DNA from: an uncultured Bacteroides sp.
Lineage (GTDB): Bacteria > Bacteroidota > Bacteroidia > Bacteroidales > Bacteroidaceae
NCBI GenBank assembly: GCA_944322335.1
Contig: CALUOU010000002.1
Span: 1 to 64,000 of the forward strand
DNA length: 64,000 bases
Direction of reading: 5' to 3'
Both the position numbers and the translations under genes were made by a program. Each line of letters starts with the position of its first letter. Positions within the stretch are counted from its first letter, which is position 1. This document shows positions 37,562-47,938 of the stretch, piece after piece. Under the pieces are notes generated by a model. The model was not told where the DNA came from, searched no databases, and was given only the letters and a program-made list of their open reading frames with translations.

Positions 37562-39013
37562 TCAATTCCTTCTCCAGAAATCGGGCGTAAAAAGCAGCAA
37601 GACCGTAAACAGCTCCAGGCGGCCGATGAGCATCAGAAATGCCATCAGCCATTTGGCCAGAGCGGGCAAAGCGTTCCATGAATAGGCGGGGCCCATCTCG
37701 CCCAGCGAGAGGCCCATGTTGCCTATACTGGCTATGACACATCCGATGGATTCGTTGAACCCAACGCCCATTGCCAGCATCAGCAAGATGCTGATGCCTG
37801 TAATGACCAGATAGAAAAAGCAGAACGCCAATACGGTGGACACCACAGTCGGCGAGATCACCTGGCGGTTGATGCGTATGGGGAGCACTGCCGTGGGGTG
37901 GAGGATATGTTTGAACTCGTTTTTCAGCACACGTGCCAGAATGGCCACCCGGATGCACTTCAGTCCGCCGGTGGTGCTGCCTGCGCAGGCGCCTACCAGC
38001 ATGAGCACCAGCAGCATGCCCCAGGTGACAGGCGGCCAAAACATGTAGTCCACCGTCGTGAAGCCGGTGGAGGTCTGCATGGCGACCACTTGGAACAATG
38101 CGTCGCGGAAGGCTTTTTCGAGGCTGGGCACTCCGTTGACATAAAGGATGAGGGTGATGCAACCCGTAAACAAGACTATTGACCAGAAGTAGAGGCGCAG
38201 CTCGGTATCGTTGAAGAAACGCTTGAATTTGCGGTTGAGAAAAAACAGGAGCAGGGTGAAGTTGATGCCGCAAACGAACATGAAGGCCGAAATGACGTAT
38301 TCGATGTAAGGCGAGCGGTAATAGGCGATGCTTTCCTGATGGGTGGAGAAACCGCCGGTGCCTGTGGTGGAGAAGGCGTGGCAGATGCTGTCAAACCAGC
38401 TCATCCCTCCCAGCATCAGCAGGAGAGTCAGGACGATGGTGATGCTGGCATAGATGCTCCAGATCCATTTGGCTGTGATGCCGATGCGCGGATGTACCTT
38501 GTTGTGGGTGGGGCCGCTGGCTTCGGCCGCAAACACCTGAAGACCGCTGACTCCGAAAATGGGGAGCACGGCGATGGTGAACAGGATGATGCCCAGACCG
38601 CCGATCCATTGCGTCATGCAGCGCCAGAACTGAAGGCCGTGGGGCAGGATTTCCACATTATCTAATATAGTGGCTCCTGTGGTGCTGAATCCGGACATGG
38701 TCTCAAAAAAGGCGTTGGTCACATCGGGAATATAGCCGCTGAAATAGAAAGGCAACATGCCGAAGAGCGAAAAGGCCACCCATGCGAAAGTGACCAGCAC
38801 ATAGCCGTCTCTGCGAGTCAGCTGAAGGAAGGCTCCTTTTCCAAGGAAGAACAAAAGCAATCCCGCGCCGGCTGTCACGGCTCCCGACTCCACGAAGGCT
38901 CGGAGCGCATCGTCGCGGTAGTAGAAGGAGACCCCCGCGCAAAGCAGCAGGAAGAGTGTCTCCAGCAGCAACAGGATCCCTATGATCCGTGTGATTGCTT
39001 TCAGGTTGATCAT
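37562..39013 (-). CDS. trkH: Trk potassium uptake membrane protein TrkH
   Basis: A 483-residue K+ translocating subunit with four MPM repeats; selectivity-filter-like segments include FSTTGATILDN, FSTTGTGGFSTH, TGFTTVDYM and IASIGNMG. It pairs with the cytoplasmic regulator TrkA encoded immediately upstream, sharing a TGATG stop-start. The protein imports K+ using the membrane potential. Confidence 0.95.
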   Translation of the reverse strand: MINLKAITRIIGILLLLETLFLLLCAGVSFYYRDDALRAFVESGAVTAGAGLLLFFLGKGAFLQLTRRDGYVLVTFAWVAFSLFGMLPFYFSGYIPDVTNAFFETMSGFSTTGATILDNVEILPHGLQFWRCMTQWIGGLGIILFTIAVLPIFGVSGLQVFAAEASGPTHNKVHPRIGITAKWIWSIYASITIVLTLLLMLGGMSWFDSICHAFSTTGTGGFSTHQESIAYYRSPYIEYVISAFMFVCGINFTLLLFFLNRKFKRFFNDTELRLYFWSIVLFTGCITLILYVNGVPSLEKAFRDALFQVVAMQTSTGFTTVDYMFWPPVTWGMLLVLMLVGACAGSTTGGLKCIRVAILARVLKNEFKHILHPTAVLPIRINRQVISPTVVSTVLAFCFFYLVITGISILLMLAMGVGFNESIGCVIASIGNMGLSLGEMGPAYSWNALPALAKWLMAFLMLIGRLELFTVLLLFTPDFWRRN

Positions 39014-40353
39014 CAGTTGAAGAATTTTTCTATTTTCTTTATCATCATGCTCAGACAGAACACCACCACGTGGTCGCCTGGCTGGATCTGTGTGTTGCCC
39101 GTCACTACGATGCCCTCGCCTTGCCTGACAAGTCCTCCGATGGTGGTGCCTTTGGGAAGTCCCAGGTCTTTCACCAAGTGTTTGGTGATGCGGGAGTCTG
39201 GTTTGACGGTAAACTCTGCCACGTCAGCATTGGCCACGGTAAGGCATTTCACGTTGCTTACGTCAGCATCCAGCATCATCTGGTAGATATGGCTGGCGGC
39301 GATCATCTTTTTGTTGATGACCGTTCCGATGTCCAGACTTTCGGCCATGCCGATGTAATCGATGTTTTCCACCTCGGCCACCGTCTTGCTCACTCCCATG
39401 CGTTTGGCGGCCAGGCAGGACAGGATGTTGGTCTCCGAGTTGTCGGTCAAGGCCACGAAGGCTTCCGTGTTTTGCAGCCCTTCTTCGATCAGCAGGTCCA
39501 TGTCGCGTCCGTCACCGTTGATGATCATGGTTTTGTCGTCCAGCAGTTCGGTCAGGCGGTTGCAGCGGTTCAGGTCGTTTTCCACGATTTTCACTTGCAT
39601 GTAGTCGGGCACGTATTGTGCGGTGCGCACGGCGATGCGGCTTCCGCCCATGATCATCACGTTGCGCACGTCGGCGTAGTCCTCTTTCCCTGTGATTTTG
39701 CGGATGTAGGGCACATACTTGCGGGTGGTGGTGAAGTAGACTATGTCATGCAGGGTGATGGCGTCATCGCCTCGTGGGATCAAGGTCTCGTTTCCCCGCT
39801 TGATGGCCACCACGTGATAGGGAAGGTCTGGCCCGCCTAATTTGTAGAGGGGAATATCCAGAATTTCAGCCTTTTCACGCATTTTCGCGCCGATCAGGAT
39901 AAGGGCGCCTCCGCAAAACTCCCACCACTGGCGCACCCAGCTCATTCTCACCGAGGCGGCGATCTCTTTGGCAGCCAGCATTTCGGGATAGATCAGCGAG
40001 TCGACGCCCAGTTTTTGGAAGAACTCCTTGTTCTTGGGCAGGAGGTATTCATAGTTGTCGATGCGCGCCACGGTCTTTTTGGCTCCCAGGTTGTTGGCCA
40101 GCATGCAGGCGGTCATGTTGCGGCTTTCGTCGGGGGTGACGGCTATGAAGAGGTCGGCTTCGTCTACGCTGACTTCTTTCAGTCCGTTGATGGAAGTGGG
40201 CGATGCGGCCACGGTCATCAGGTCGAAGTTGGAACTGAGGGTGCTCAGCTTTTCCTCGCTTTCGTCCATCAGGATGATGTCTTGCTTCTCGCGCGACAAC
40301 AATTTGGCTAAGTGGGTGCCTACTGCGCCGGCACCGGCAATGATGATTTTCAT
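39013..40353 (-). CDS. trkA: Trk system regulatory protein TrkA
   Basis: About 446 residues from MKIIIAGAGAVGTHLAKLL. Two RCK_N domains each start with a nucleotide-binding loop (GAGAVGTHLAK near the N-terminus; IMGGSRIAVRTAQY near residue 235), and TrkA_C domains follow each. It binds NAD(H) and ATP/ADP to gate TrkH. The start fits a gap of 5 bases after dxs; an upstream ATG at 40410 would overlap dxs. The gene ends in the trkH start. Confidence 0.95.
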   Translation of the reverse strand: MKIIIAGAGAVGTHLAKLLSREKQDIILMDESEEKLSTLSSNFDLMTVAASPTSINGLKEVSVDEADLFIAVTPDESRNMTACMLANNLGAKKTVARIDNYEYLLPKNKEFFQKLGVDSLIYPEMLAAKEIAASVRMSWVRQWWEFCGGALILIGAKMREKAEILDIPLYKLGGPDLPYHVVAIKRGNETLIPRGDDAITLHDIVYFTTTRKYVPYIRKITGKEDYADVRNVMIMGGSRIAVRTAQYVPDYMQVKIVENDLNRCNRLTELLDDKTMIINGDGRDMDLLIEEGLQNTEAFVALTDNSETNILSCLAAKRMGVSKTVAEVENIDYIGMAESLDIGTVINKKMIAASHIYQMMLDADVSNVKCLTVANADVAEFTVKPDSRITKHLVKDLGLPKGTTIGGLVRQGEGIVVTGNTQIQPGDHVVVFCLSMMIKKIEKFFN

Positions 40354-40358
40354 ACGCG

Positions 40359-42263
40359 TCAGTTTTCGATGATCAGTTCTTTGAATATGGATTCTTCGTC
40401 CATGCCGCACAGGCGGTACAGTTCCTGTACGGGGCCATGCTCGACGAAGCGGTCGGGCACGCCTATATGTATGAGGTGTGGATGGTATTGGTGGTCAGCC
40501 ATGAACTCCAGCACCGCGCTGCCCATGCCTCCTTGGCGCACTCCGTCCTCTGCGGTGACGATCCGGCTGAATTTTCTGCCTATCTCGTGCAGCATGTCTT
40601 CGTCCAGCGGCTTCAGGAAGCGCAGGTCGTAGTGGGCGATGGAGAGGTGTCTCAGCCTTTCGGCCTTTTCGATGGCTTTTGCGGCCACATTGCCTATCGG
40701 GCCTATGGTGATGACGGCCATGTCGGAACCGTCTTTCAGTTTCCGTCCTTTGCCCACCTCTATCTCTTCCAGCGGACATCTCCAGTCCGTCAGCACGCCA
40801 CGTCCTCTGGGATAGCGGATGACGAAGGTTCCTTTGCCCGGCAGCTGGGCCGTGTACATCAGGCGGCGCAGCTCATGCTCGTTCATGGGGGAGGCTATGG
40901 TCAGGTTGGGGATGGGGCGGAAGTAGGCCATGTCGAATACGCCATGGTGTGTGGGGCCGTCCTCGCCCACCAGACCGGCACGGTCCAGACACAGCACGAC
41001 TGGCAGCCGGAGCAGGGCAATGTCATGGATCACATTGTCATAGGCCCGCTGCATGAAGCTGGAGTAGATGTTGCAGAAGGGTTGGAGGCCGTCTTTGGCC
41101 ATTCCGCCTGAGAAGGTGGCCGCATGTCCTTCGGCTATGCCCACATCGAAAGCCCGTTGGGGCATGGTTTCCATCAGCCTGTTCATCGAGCAGCCCGTAG
41201 GCATGGCAGGCGTGACTCCCACGATGCGCGGGTTTTGCCGGGCCAGTTCGACCAGGGTCTCTCCAAACACGTCCTGATAGAGAGGGGGCCGGTTTTCATC
41301 GGATTGGATCATGCGTTGTCCGCTGACGGGGTCAAAACGGCCGGGGGCGTGCCAGGTGCCGGGGTCTTTCTCTGCCGGCTCGAAACCTTTCCCTTTCACG
41401 GTGTGCAGGTGCAGGATCTTGGGGCCGGACAGGTCTTTGATGTCCCGCAGCACGCGTGCCAAGTTTTTCACGTCGTGTCCGTCAATCGGGCCGAAATAGC
41501 GGATGTTCATCCCCTCGAATATGTTTTGCTGCTGGGCAGCTATCGATTTCAGGCTGTTGGCAAAACGGATGAGGGCTTTCCGTCGCTCTTCGTTCAGGAT
41601 GCCGATCTTGAAGAGAAAGCGGGCTGCCTTGAAGCGCAGCTGGTTATATCGGTTGGAGGTGGTCAGGTTAAACAGGTACTGCTTCATGCCTCCCACGCTC
41701 CGGTCAATCGACATGTCGTTGTCGTTCAGGATGATGAGCAGGTTGTTGGGGGTAGACGAAGCGTTGTTAAGCCCTTCAAAGGCCAGTCCGCCACTCATGC
41801 TCCCGTCGCCGATGACCGCCACCACGTGCCGGTCTTTTTCTCCCTTCATGGCGGCTGCCACTGACATGCCTAATGCCGCCGAGATGGAGTTGGAGGCGTG
41901 TCCGCATGCAAAGGTGTCATACTCGCTCTCGTCCGGCGAGGGAAAAGGGCGTATGCCTTTCAGCTGGCGGTTGGTGTGGAAGTCTTCACGCCTTCCGGTC
42001 AGTATCTTGTGCCCGTATGCCTGATGTCCCACGTCCCAGACGATGCGGTCATAGGGGGTGTTGAACACGTAGTGCAACGCTACGGTCAGCTCCACGGCAC
42101 CTAAGTTTGACGCGAAATGTCCGGGATTGCAGGATACTTCGTTGATGATGCATTGCCGCAATTCTTTGCAAACCTCCGGCAGTTGATCCGCGCTCAGGCG
42201 GCGCAGGTCTTCGGGGTAAGAGATGTTATTCAGTAAGTTATATGTGGTTGTTTCCGTTTTCAT
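40359..42263 (-). CDS. dxs: 1-deoxy-D-xylulose-5-phosphate synthase
   Basis: About 634 residues. It makes DXP from pyruvate and glyceraldehyde-3-phosphate, the first step of the MEP isoprenoid pathway. Marker motifs are [17 protein letters not shown], the thiamine diphosphate motif [28 protein letters not shown] and the C-terminal transketolase domain. The ATG at 42299 lies before the likely -7 box, so 42263 is preferred. It heads an operon with trkA and trkH, an unrelated function but a tight layout. Confidence 0.96.
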   Translation of the reverse strand: MKTETTTYNLLNNISYPEDLRRLSADQLPEVCKELRQCIINEVSCNPGHFASNLGAVELTVALHYVFNTPYDRIVWDVGHQAYGHKILTGRREDFHTNRQLKGIRPFPSPDESEYDTFACGHASNSISAALGMSVAAAMKGEKDRHVVAVIGDGSMSGGLAFEGLNNASSTPNNLLIILNDNDMSIDRSVGGMKQYLFNLTTSNRYNQLRFKAARFLFKIGILNEERRKALIRFANSLKSIAAQQQNIFEGMNIRYFGPIDGHDVKNLARVLRDIKDLSGPKILHLHTVKGKGFEPAEKDPGTWHAPGRFDPVSGQRMIQSDENRPPLYQDVFGETLVELARQNPRIVGVTPAMPTGCSMNRLMETMPQRAFDVGIAEGHAATFSGGMAKDGLQPFCNIYSSFMQRAYDNVIHDIALLRLPVVLCLDRAGLVGEDGPTHHGVFDMAYFRPIPNLTIASPMNEHELRRLMYTAQLPGKGTFVIRYPRGRGVLTDWRCPLEEIEVGKGRKLKDGSDMAVITIGPIGNVAAKAIEKAERLRHLSIAHYDLRFLKPLDEDMLHEIGRKFSRIVTAEDGVRQGGMGSAVLEFMADHQYHPHLIHIGVPDRFVEHGPVQELYRLCGMDEESIFKELIIEN

Positions 42264-42287
42264 CTTTTGTTTGAGGTTTACAAAATG

Positions 42288-42295
42288 CAAAAATA
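42288..42295 (-). promoter_or_regulatory. -7 box for dxs
   Basis: TATTTTTG on the minus strand fits TAnnTTTG, about 25 bases before the chosen dxs start. The -33 box is weak. Confidence 0.5.
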
Positions 42296-42369
42296 ACAAA
42301 AGAAACTGGAATGCGCCCGCTTTTCTCCGAAAAAATGTGTTTGTCTGTCAAATAGGTGTTTCTTGCATG

Positions 42370-42406
42370 AAAAAAGGCGCATCCGTCCTTGAGACAGACG
42401 CGCCTT
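42370..42406 (-). terminator. Terminator after alaS
   Basis: On the minus strand AAGGCGC-g-TCTGTC pairs with GGACGGAtGCGCCTT and is followed by six T. It lies 32 bases beyond the alaS stop codon and ends that transcript before dxs. Confidence 0.9.
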
Positions 42407-42437
42407 CGCGCATGTAATGATATGGATACAATGAATT

Positions 42438-45059
42438 TTAGAGATTGGCAAGCTCAATGACTTTGTCCACGGCTGCCTTCAAGCCTTCCGGATTCTTGCC
42501 GCCGGCTGTGGCGAAGTGGGGCTGTCCGCCTCCGCCTCCTTGGATCAGTTTGGCCGCCTCTTTCACCAGCATGTTGGCTTTCAGACCTTTGGCGACCAGA
42601 TCATCGCTGATCATGACGGTCAGCATCGGTTTGCCTTCAAACAGGGTGCCTGCCACGAAGAACAGGCTGGCGGGAATCTCGCCCCGCAGCTGGAAGGCGA
42701 TGTTTTTCACCGTGTCGGGGGGGGTCATGGCGGCGTGGAATCGGATGATTTTCACTCCGTGCGCCTCTTCCACGTTTTCCAGGAGTTTGTTTTTCAGCTG
42801 CGCTTCCTTTTCCTTCATGAAGTCCTCGATCTGTTTCTTCAGGTCGCCGTTTTCCTCGATGTACTTGCGGATGGCCGTCGAGAGGTTGGGTGCGTTGTTG
42901 AAGAGCGCCTTCAGGTCGCGCAGGGTGTCCTGCATGGTGTCGAGCATCTTTTCCACCCTTGCGCCGGTAAAGGCTTCGATGCGCCGCACGCCGGCGGCCA
43001 CCGAGCTTTCCGAGACGATTTTCACCATGCCGATGCAGCCCGTGGCAGGCACGTGGGTGCCGCCGCAAAACTCAACGGACGATCCGAACTGGATCACGCG
43101 GACATGGTCGCCGTATTTCTCGCCGAACAAGGCGATGGCGCCCAGTTTCTTGGCTTCTTCGATGGGGATGTTGCGGTGTTCGGTCAGGGGGACATTGGCG
43201 CGGATCTTGGCATTCACCAAGTGCTCCACCTGGCGCAGCTCTTCATCGGTCACTTTCTGGAAGTGGGAGAAGTCGAAGCGCAGGGAGTCCGGTGTCACCA
43301 ATGAGCCTTTCTGTTCCACGTGTTCACCCAGAACCTGGCGCAAAGCTTCGTCGAGCAAGTGGGTGGCCGAGTGATTGGCGGCGCATGCGGCACGCTTTTC
43401 CGTGTCTACGCACGCTTTGAAGGTGCCGTCCAGGTGTTCGGGCAGTTTCTTGGTGAGGTGGATGGGCAGGTTGTTCTCCTTCTTGGTGTCGATGACCGGG
43501 ATGGTCTCAGATTCGTTGGCCAGCACGCCCGTGTCGCCCACCTGACCGCCGCTCTCGGCATAGAAAGGAGTTTTGTCCAGCACGATTTGGTAAAGTGTCT
43601 GGTTCTTTTGCCTGATCTGGCGATAACGCAGGATGGACACTTCATATTCGGTATAGTCATAGCCCACAAATTCCGTGGTGCCTTCTTTCAGGGTGATCCA
43701 GTCTCCCGTCTCCACGGCGGCGGCGTTGCGGGCGCGTTGCTTCTGCTGCTGCATCTCAGCGTTGAAAGCCTCGATGTCGGCCGTCATGCCGTTTTCGCGA
43801 AGGATCAGCTCGGTCAGGTCGAGCGGGAAGCCGAAGGTGTCATAGAGCGTAAAGGTGTCTTTGCCGCTGATCTCCGTCCGTCCTTGCGCTTTGGCGTCGG
43901 CCATGGTCTTGTCCAGCAGGCGGATGCCCGTCTCGAGGGTGCGGAGGAAGGCTTCCTCTTCTTCCTTGATGACCCGTCCGATGAGGTCTTCCTGGGCTTT
44001 CAGTTCCGGGTAGGCGCCGCCCATGTTCTCGATCAGCACGGGCAGGAGCTTATACATGAAAGCCTGTTTTTGTCCGAGGAAGGTATATCCGTAGCGCACG
44101 GCGCGGCGCAGGATGCGGCGGATCACGTAGCCCGCCTTGGCGTTGCCGGGAAGCTGCCCGTCGGTGATGGAGAAGGCGATGGTGCGGATATGGTCGGCGA
44201 TGACGCGCATGGCCACGTCCTTTTGCGGATCGGCGCCGTAGGCCGTGCCGGCCATGTTGGCGATGGCTTGGATCAGAGGCTGGAACACGTCGGTGTCATA
44301 GTTGGACGTTTTGCCTTGGAGAGCCATGCAGAGGCGTTCGAAGCCCATGCCGGTGTCGATCACTTTGGCGGGAAGCTCTTCCAGGCTTCCGTCTGCCTTG
44401 CGGTTGAATTGCATGAACACCAGGTTCCAGATTTCGATCACCTGCGGATGGTCGTGGTTCACCATTTCCCGTCCGGGCACTTTCGCTTTCTCCTCGGCGG
44501 GGCGAAGGTCGATGTGGATTTCCGAGCAAGGCCCGCAAGGCCCCGTGTCGCCCATTTCCCAGAAGTTGTCGTGTTTGTTGCCGTTGATGATGTGGTCTTC
44601 GGGGAGGAATTGCGCCCAATAGGAAGCGGCTTCGTCATCCCGTCTGAGACCTTCTTCGCGGCTGCCTTCAAACACGGTGGCATACAGGTCGGCTGGATTC
44701 AGCTTCAGCACGTCCACCAGGTATTCCCATGCCCACGTGATGGCCTCTTTCTTGAAATAGTCGCCAAAGGACCAGTTGCCCAGCATCTCGAACATGGTGT
44801 GGTGGTAGGTGTCATGGCCTACTTCTTCCAGGTCGTTGTGCTTGCCGCTCACGCGGAGACATTTCTGTGAATCGGCCACCCGTTTGTATTTCGCCGGGTG
44901 GTTGCCTAAGATGATGTCTTTGAATTGGTTCATCCCTGCGTTGGTAAACATCAGGGTAGGGTCGTCTTTGATCACCATGGGAGCAGAGGGGACGATGTGA
45001 TGCCCTTTGCTCTCGAAGAAACTCTTGAAGGAGTCTCTGATTTCGTTTGCAGTCAACAT
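42438..45059 (-). CDS. alaS: Alanyl-tRNA synthetase
   Basis: An 873-residue enzyme with all usual domains. These are the aminoacylation core ([29 protein letters not shown]), the tRNA recognition domain, the editing domain with metal ligands HSATH and CGGTH (zinc-binding), a coiled-coil linker and the C-Ala domain ending [14 protein letters not shown]. It charges tRNA-Ala and edits mischarged Ser or Gly. It stands alone between a promoter-like TATCTTTG and its own terminator. Confidence 0.97.
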   Translation of the reverse strand: MLTANEIRDSFKSFFESKGHHIVPSAPMVIKDDPTLMFTNAGMNQFKDIILGNHPAKYKRVADSQKCLRVSGKHNDLEEVGHDTYHHTMFEMLGNWSFGDYFKKEAITWAWEYLVDVLKLNPADLYATVFEGSREEGLRRDDEAASYWAQFLPEDHIINGNKHDNFWEMGDTGPCGPCSEIHIDLRPAEEKAKVPGREMVNHDHPQVIEIWNLVFMQFNRKADGSLEELPAKVIDTGMGFERLCMALQGKTSNYDTDVFQPLIQAIANMAGTAYGADPQKDVAMRVIADHIRTIAFSITDGQLPGNAKAGYVIRRILRRAVRYGYTFLGQKQAFMYKLLPVLIENMGGAYPELKAQEDLIGRVIKEEEEAFLRTLETGIRLLDKTMADAKAQGRTEISGKDTFTLYDTFGFPLDLTELILRENGMTADIEAFNAEMQQQKQRARNAAAVETGDWITLKEGTTEFVGYDYTEYEVSILRYRQIRQKNQTLYQIVLDKTPFYAESGGQVGDTGVLANESETIPVIDTKKENNLPIHLTKKLPEHLDGTFKACVDTEKRAACAANHSATHLLDEALRQVLGEHVEQKGSLVTPDSLRFDFSHFQKVTDEELRQVEHLVNAKIRANVPLTEHRNIPIEEAKKLGAIALFGEKYGDHVRVIQFGSSVEFCGGTHVPATGCIGMVKIVSESSVAAGVRRIEAFTGARVEKMLDTMQDTLRDLKALFNNAPNLSTAIRKYIEENGDLKKQIEDFMKEKEAQLKNKLLENVEEAHGVKIIRFHAAMTPPDTVKNIAFQLRGEIPASLFFVAGTLFEGKPMLTVMISDDLVAKGLKANMLVKEAAKLIQGGGGGQPHFATAGGKNPEGLKAAVDKVIELANL

Positions 45060-45108
45060 ATCTTGTCTTAAATTACTTATAATCTTGAAAAGCGGGTGAA
45101 AAACCGCG

Positions 45109-45116
45109 CAAAGATA
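45109..45116 (-). promoter_or_regulatory. -7 box for alaS
   Basis: TATCTTTG on the minus strand matches TAnnTTTG, 50 bases before the alaS ATG. No clear -33 box. Confidence 0.5.
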
Positions 45117-45344
45117 CGTTGTTTTTATTACTTATGGAGCATCCTATGGGAAAAAAAGCAATTTTAATATGAGAAGCGGACTCTTCCTTAAAAACGGTTT
45201 GTCGGAAAATGCACGGATTGCTTGTCATAATGATGCGTATATTCAGTATTTGCTGGCAGCCCCTCTTTTCAAAATTTCCCAAATAGAGCCGGAAATCGCA
45301 TAAATATAGGAGAGGTATGCAAGACAAGCTGTTCTCTGGGGGTG

Positions 45345-45457
45345 GATGCGTGTCATCCGGGGGCTTGCCACGTGTGGTAAGGGTTGCTTGTCACGCGTGC
45401 GGCGTTTCCTTGTTACGTATGGTAAGCAAGCGTTGGTCGTGTGCGAAGGAAACGGGG
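45345..45457 (+). repeat. Degenerate 22-bp array, five units
   Basis: Units at 45345, 45369, 45392, 45414 and 45436 have cores GATGCGTGT, CACGTGTGG, CACGCGTGCGG, TACGTATGG and GTCGTGTGCGA. The last three are spaced 22 bases and correspond exactly in register to units at 25512, 25534 and 25556 of the other locus. Confidence 0.7.
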
Positions 45458-45643
45458 CGCGTGTTTTCCGGCATCTTTCGGTCGGAAAGGTGGGGCGGGA
45501 ACGCTGTTTGGAATGTAAGCATTTCGTTATCGTCCTGCCTGACAGAAGATTATGGATTTCCGTTCCGTTTTTTTGAGCGGACCGACCGGCTGGAGAAAAA
45601 TACGCGATTCTGAGACGGTCAGAAATGCAAAGTGTCAGATTGT
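45450..45643. repeat. Dispersed 194-base non-coding element, copy B
   Basis: It aligns without gaps to 25570-25763 at a constant offset, about 70% identical by hand, with the final 23 bases identical. It lies 65 bases beyond the 3' end of the retropepsin-like gene. The ORFs that cross it are in different frames from those in copy A. Confidence 0.75.
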
Positions 45644-45707
45644 CAACCCGTCCGTACGAAAGGGAGCGGAGCCGGTTGGGGCAATGCGCGGGATTACCCC
45701 CAAAATT

Positions 45708-47030
45708 TTAATCTAAGCACATCTCAAACCGCATGTTCACGAAGTCGAAGGTGATTTGGCTGGCCGATTTCAGGAGCGAATAGCCCATCATGCCGTCATG
45801 CAGGATGGGCGCGTCATCGTTGAGCCGGGCAAGGACGGAGCTGGCTCCTATGTCTATGCTTTTGCCTTCGAACGTGACGGACGGGTTGAGCACGATCCGT
45901 TTCCCCTCAAGCGGTTGCAGGCTTTTGTCCGTCAGCAGTTTGCTCTCGTGTGTCCGGAAGAACGGGGAGGACAGCTCCAAAAATCCGTCTCCCGACCCGG
46001 TGTCAATCATGCAGACGCATGGGATGGAATTGACATGCAGCCGCGTGTAGGGGATGTTGTTGAGGATAAACATGTTTGCTGTCTCCATGTAGTTTTTGGT
46101 TTGGAGTGCCTTTTCTATGTGCAGTCTCTTGTTGGCCCAGTCAAACCGGACGCATCCCATTCTTTGCAGCAGAGGCAATCCGATAATGATCCCAGTCTCG
46201 TCCATGTACGGTTGAGGCGTTGGCTTCTTGTTCATCAGCCCGCTCGACATCAGTTCCGAAAATTTGTTTTTGACCACCAAGGCTGTCACATTTCTAAAGA
46301 CCAGATCTCCGATGCGGACAGAATCTATCAGGGCATAATGCCCTTCCGCCGGAGCCCCGTTCACTACGATGGAGCCTTGGTCGGGGATGGTCTTGGTCAC
46401 GCACTTGTCGGCCTGCTCGCTTGTCATGATGACAGCGCACTGTGCGCCCGTGTCCAGCCATGTGGGGAGTTCCGTCCCGTTGTATTCCACGGCCACTGTC
46501 GGCACATAGCCGTCCAGAAGTTTCACCGTCATTTGGTCGCTGGTCCAGTCCACACACAGTTTCGGATAGGCTGTCCACACCAGCGTCTGTTTCCTGAGCT
46601 GCGCCGCGAGCCTCAAGTTTCTCTGCACCCATGCGGTGTCTGTGCTGTATTTTCGGCAGATGTCTTCTGCCAGGTCGAAGGCTTGCATCATTTTCTCATA
46701 ATTTTGCACTCCTCCCCAGTAGTTAAGCAACGTGTTGACATTGATCACTTTCCAGTCTGTTCCGCTGAAGAAGTCCGGATAGGTGAGGAAGATCTTTTCC
46801 AGGTAGACAGCCGCACTGTCTGTGCGCCCCATGTAGGCATGCATTTTGGATTTGTAGTACCAGTCCATGCTTTCGTGGATGTTGTTTCCACAAATGTTTC
46901 TTTGTTCACGTGCGCCAAAGAAATCATCCCAGCTGAGCAAGTTCCCCAACCGGTCTTGGGGGTGAGGCTCTTGCGCTTGCAGTCCGAGGGAAAGAAGTAA
47001 AGTGCAGACGGTTAATAGTTTTTTGATCAT
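45708..47030 (-). CDS. Retropepsin-like aspartic protease, exported
   Basis: A 440-residue protein with a signal peptide (MIKKLLTVCTLLLSLGLQA). Two retropepsin-type lobes follow a helical N-terminal region (about 30-155): the first has WLDTGAQC with later IIGLPLLQRMGCV, the second MIDTGSGDG with later GMMGYSLLKSA. Two DTG motifs in one chain make a pseudo-dimeric active site. The predicted location is periplasmic or outer surface. It lies 64 bases downstream of a GG-leader peptide gene on the same strand, so it could process or be controlled with that peptide. Substrates are unknown. Confidence 0.85.
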   Translation of the reverse strand: MIKKLLTVCTLLLSLGLQAQEPHPQDRLGNLLSWDDFFGAREQRNICGNNIHESMDWYYKSKMHAYMGRTDSAAVYLEKIFLTYPDFFSGTDWKVINVNTLLNYWGGVQNYEKMMQAFDLAEDICRKYSTDTAWVQRNLRLAAQLRKQTLVWTAYPKLCVDWTSDQMTVKLLDGYVPTVAVEYNGTELPTWLDTGAQCAVIMTSEQADKCVTKTIPDQGSIVVNGAPAEGHYALIDSVRIGDLVFRNVTALVVKNKFSELMSSGLMNKKPTPQPYMDETGIIIGLPLLQRMGCVRFDWANKRLHIEKALQTKNYMETANMFILNNIPYTRLHVNSIPCVCMIDTGSGDGFLELSSPFFRTHESKLLTDKSLQPLEGKRIVLNPSVTFEGKSIDIGASSVLARLNDDAPILHDGMMGYSLLKSASQITFDFVNMRFEMCLD

Positions 47031-47094
47031 ATTTTTAATTCAATCATTTAGTTCCTGATTTATTAAGAGTATTACCTTGCGGCACACCCTTTTA

Positions 47095-47379
47095 TTAAAG
47101 TTTAACGGGTAAGCCTATACCAATGCTGCCAGATCCGGTGCCTGGATTGACGTTGATATTCCCTGTCCAGTTATCGCCGTTATATGTTCCTCCGAGACCG
47201 CCACTTCCGATGTTGAGGTCATATTTGGGTGGAGGAGTGATGGATGGCGTAGGCATAAATGGAGTTGTGGGCGGCAGTTGTCCGCCACCATTATTGTCTT
47301 GACCTCCTACCAGGCTTGAAGCCTCATCACATGAGAGCTTGTCGAAATTTTCCAATGATACTCTTCTGATTCTTTTCAT
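47095..47379 (-). CDS. Double-glycine leader peptide 3 (Gly/Pro-rich, no mature Cys)
   Basis: A 94-residue precursor. Residues 1-26 (MKRIRRVSLENFDKLSCDEASS then LVGG) form a leader of the Bacteroidales GG natural-product type (compare the TIGR04149 pattern). The mature part of about 68 residues is rich in Gly, Pro, Asn and Thr, including TPSITPPPKYDLN and GSGGLGG, and has no cysteine. It differs from the two cysteine peptides at the start of the window, and no exporter lies beside it, so it may use the one at 3.9-7.4 kb or an unlinked one. The adjacent protease is the only partner in view. Confidence 0.65.
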   Translation of the reverse strand: MKRIRRVSLENFDKLSCDEASSLVGGQDNNGGGQLPPTTPFMPTPSITPPPKYDLNIGSGGLGGTYNGDNWTGNINVNPGTGSGSIGIGLPVKL

Positions 47380-47780
47380 ACATTGTTCGTTTTTAAATAG
47401 TGAAACATAAAATTGAGTTATATTGTTTATTCGTTGGGTCTATAAGCAATGAAGTGTTGATGATGGATATGATTTCGTGTAATCTGCTTTGTCCTCATGT
47501 GCTTTTATGGTTTAAATTCGTTCAAAGCCGGTGGTGCGGTCAGCAGGCGGTCCGATGCCGCGCCCCATCAGGTTTCTGTGGACAGAATTAGGCGTTTTAT
47601 CTGAAAGGAACAAAGAAAAGCAGTCACAAGTTTAATTTTATTGCAATTGAAAATCAGTATGTTATGTTTCTTAAAGTCACATCTTGCTTGCTTTGCCGTC
47701 GGGTGGCCGGATGTTGCGGATGGAAATCCATTGGCAGATGGGAGATGACGGTGACAATCGCATGGGCAGGACAGCTGCAC

Positions 47781-47878
47781 CGCACGCGTGAACCAGTTCC
47801 GCCGCATGCGTGAGCCGGAAACACCGCACGCGTGAGCCGGAAGTGCCGCACGCGTGAGTCGGAAGTGCCGCACGCGTG
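47781..47878 (-). repeat. Five-unit 22-bp array, CAYGCGTGCG core
   Basis: On the plus strand CGCAYGCGTG starts at 47781, 47803, 47825, 47847 and 47869, each exactly 22 bases apart. Read on the minus strand, units are CAYGCGTGCGG plus 11 bases, three of them with a TTCCG stretch, matching the 9.15-kb array family. Spacers differ among units. Confidence 0.9.
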
Positions 47879-47894
47879 CCGTCCGTAGGCAAGC

Positions 47895-47938
47895 AAGGAT
47901 AAATGGCCAAGTATCCAAGGATAAATGGCCAGGTATCC
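47895..47938 (+). repeat. 22-bp direct repeat pair (AAGGATAAATGGCCA)
   Basis: AAGGATAAATGGCCA starts at 47895 and 47917, 22 bases apart; whole units differ at one base. A third, degenerate unit may follow at 47939. Unrelated in sequence to the adjacent array but with the same period. Confidence 0.85.

Larger units (their letters stand above)
45060..45707. other. Gene-free region upstream of alaS
   Basis: It contains the alaS -7 box TATCTTTG (45109-45116, minus strand), an AT-rich stretch, a degenerate 22-bp repeat array (about 45345-45457) and copy B of the dispersed element (45450-45643). ORFs here are not in frame with copy A and show no family pattern. Confidence 0.7.
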
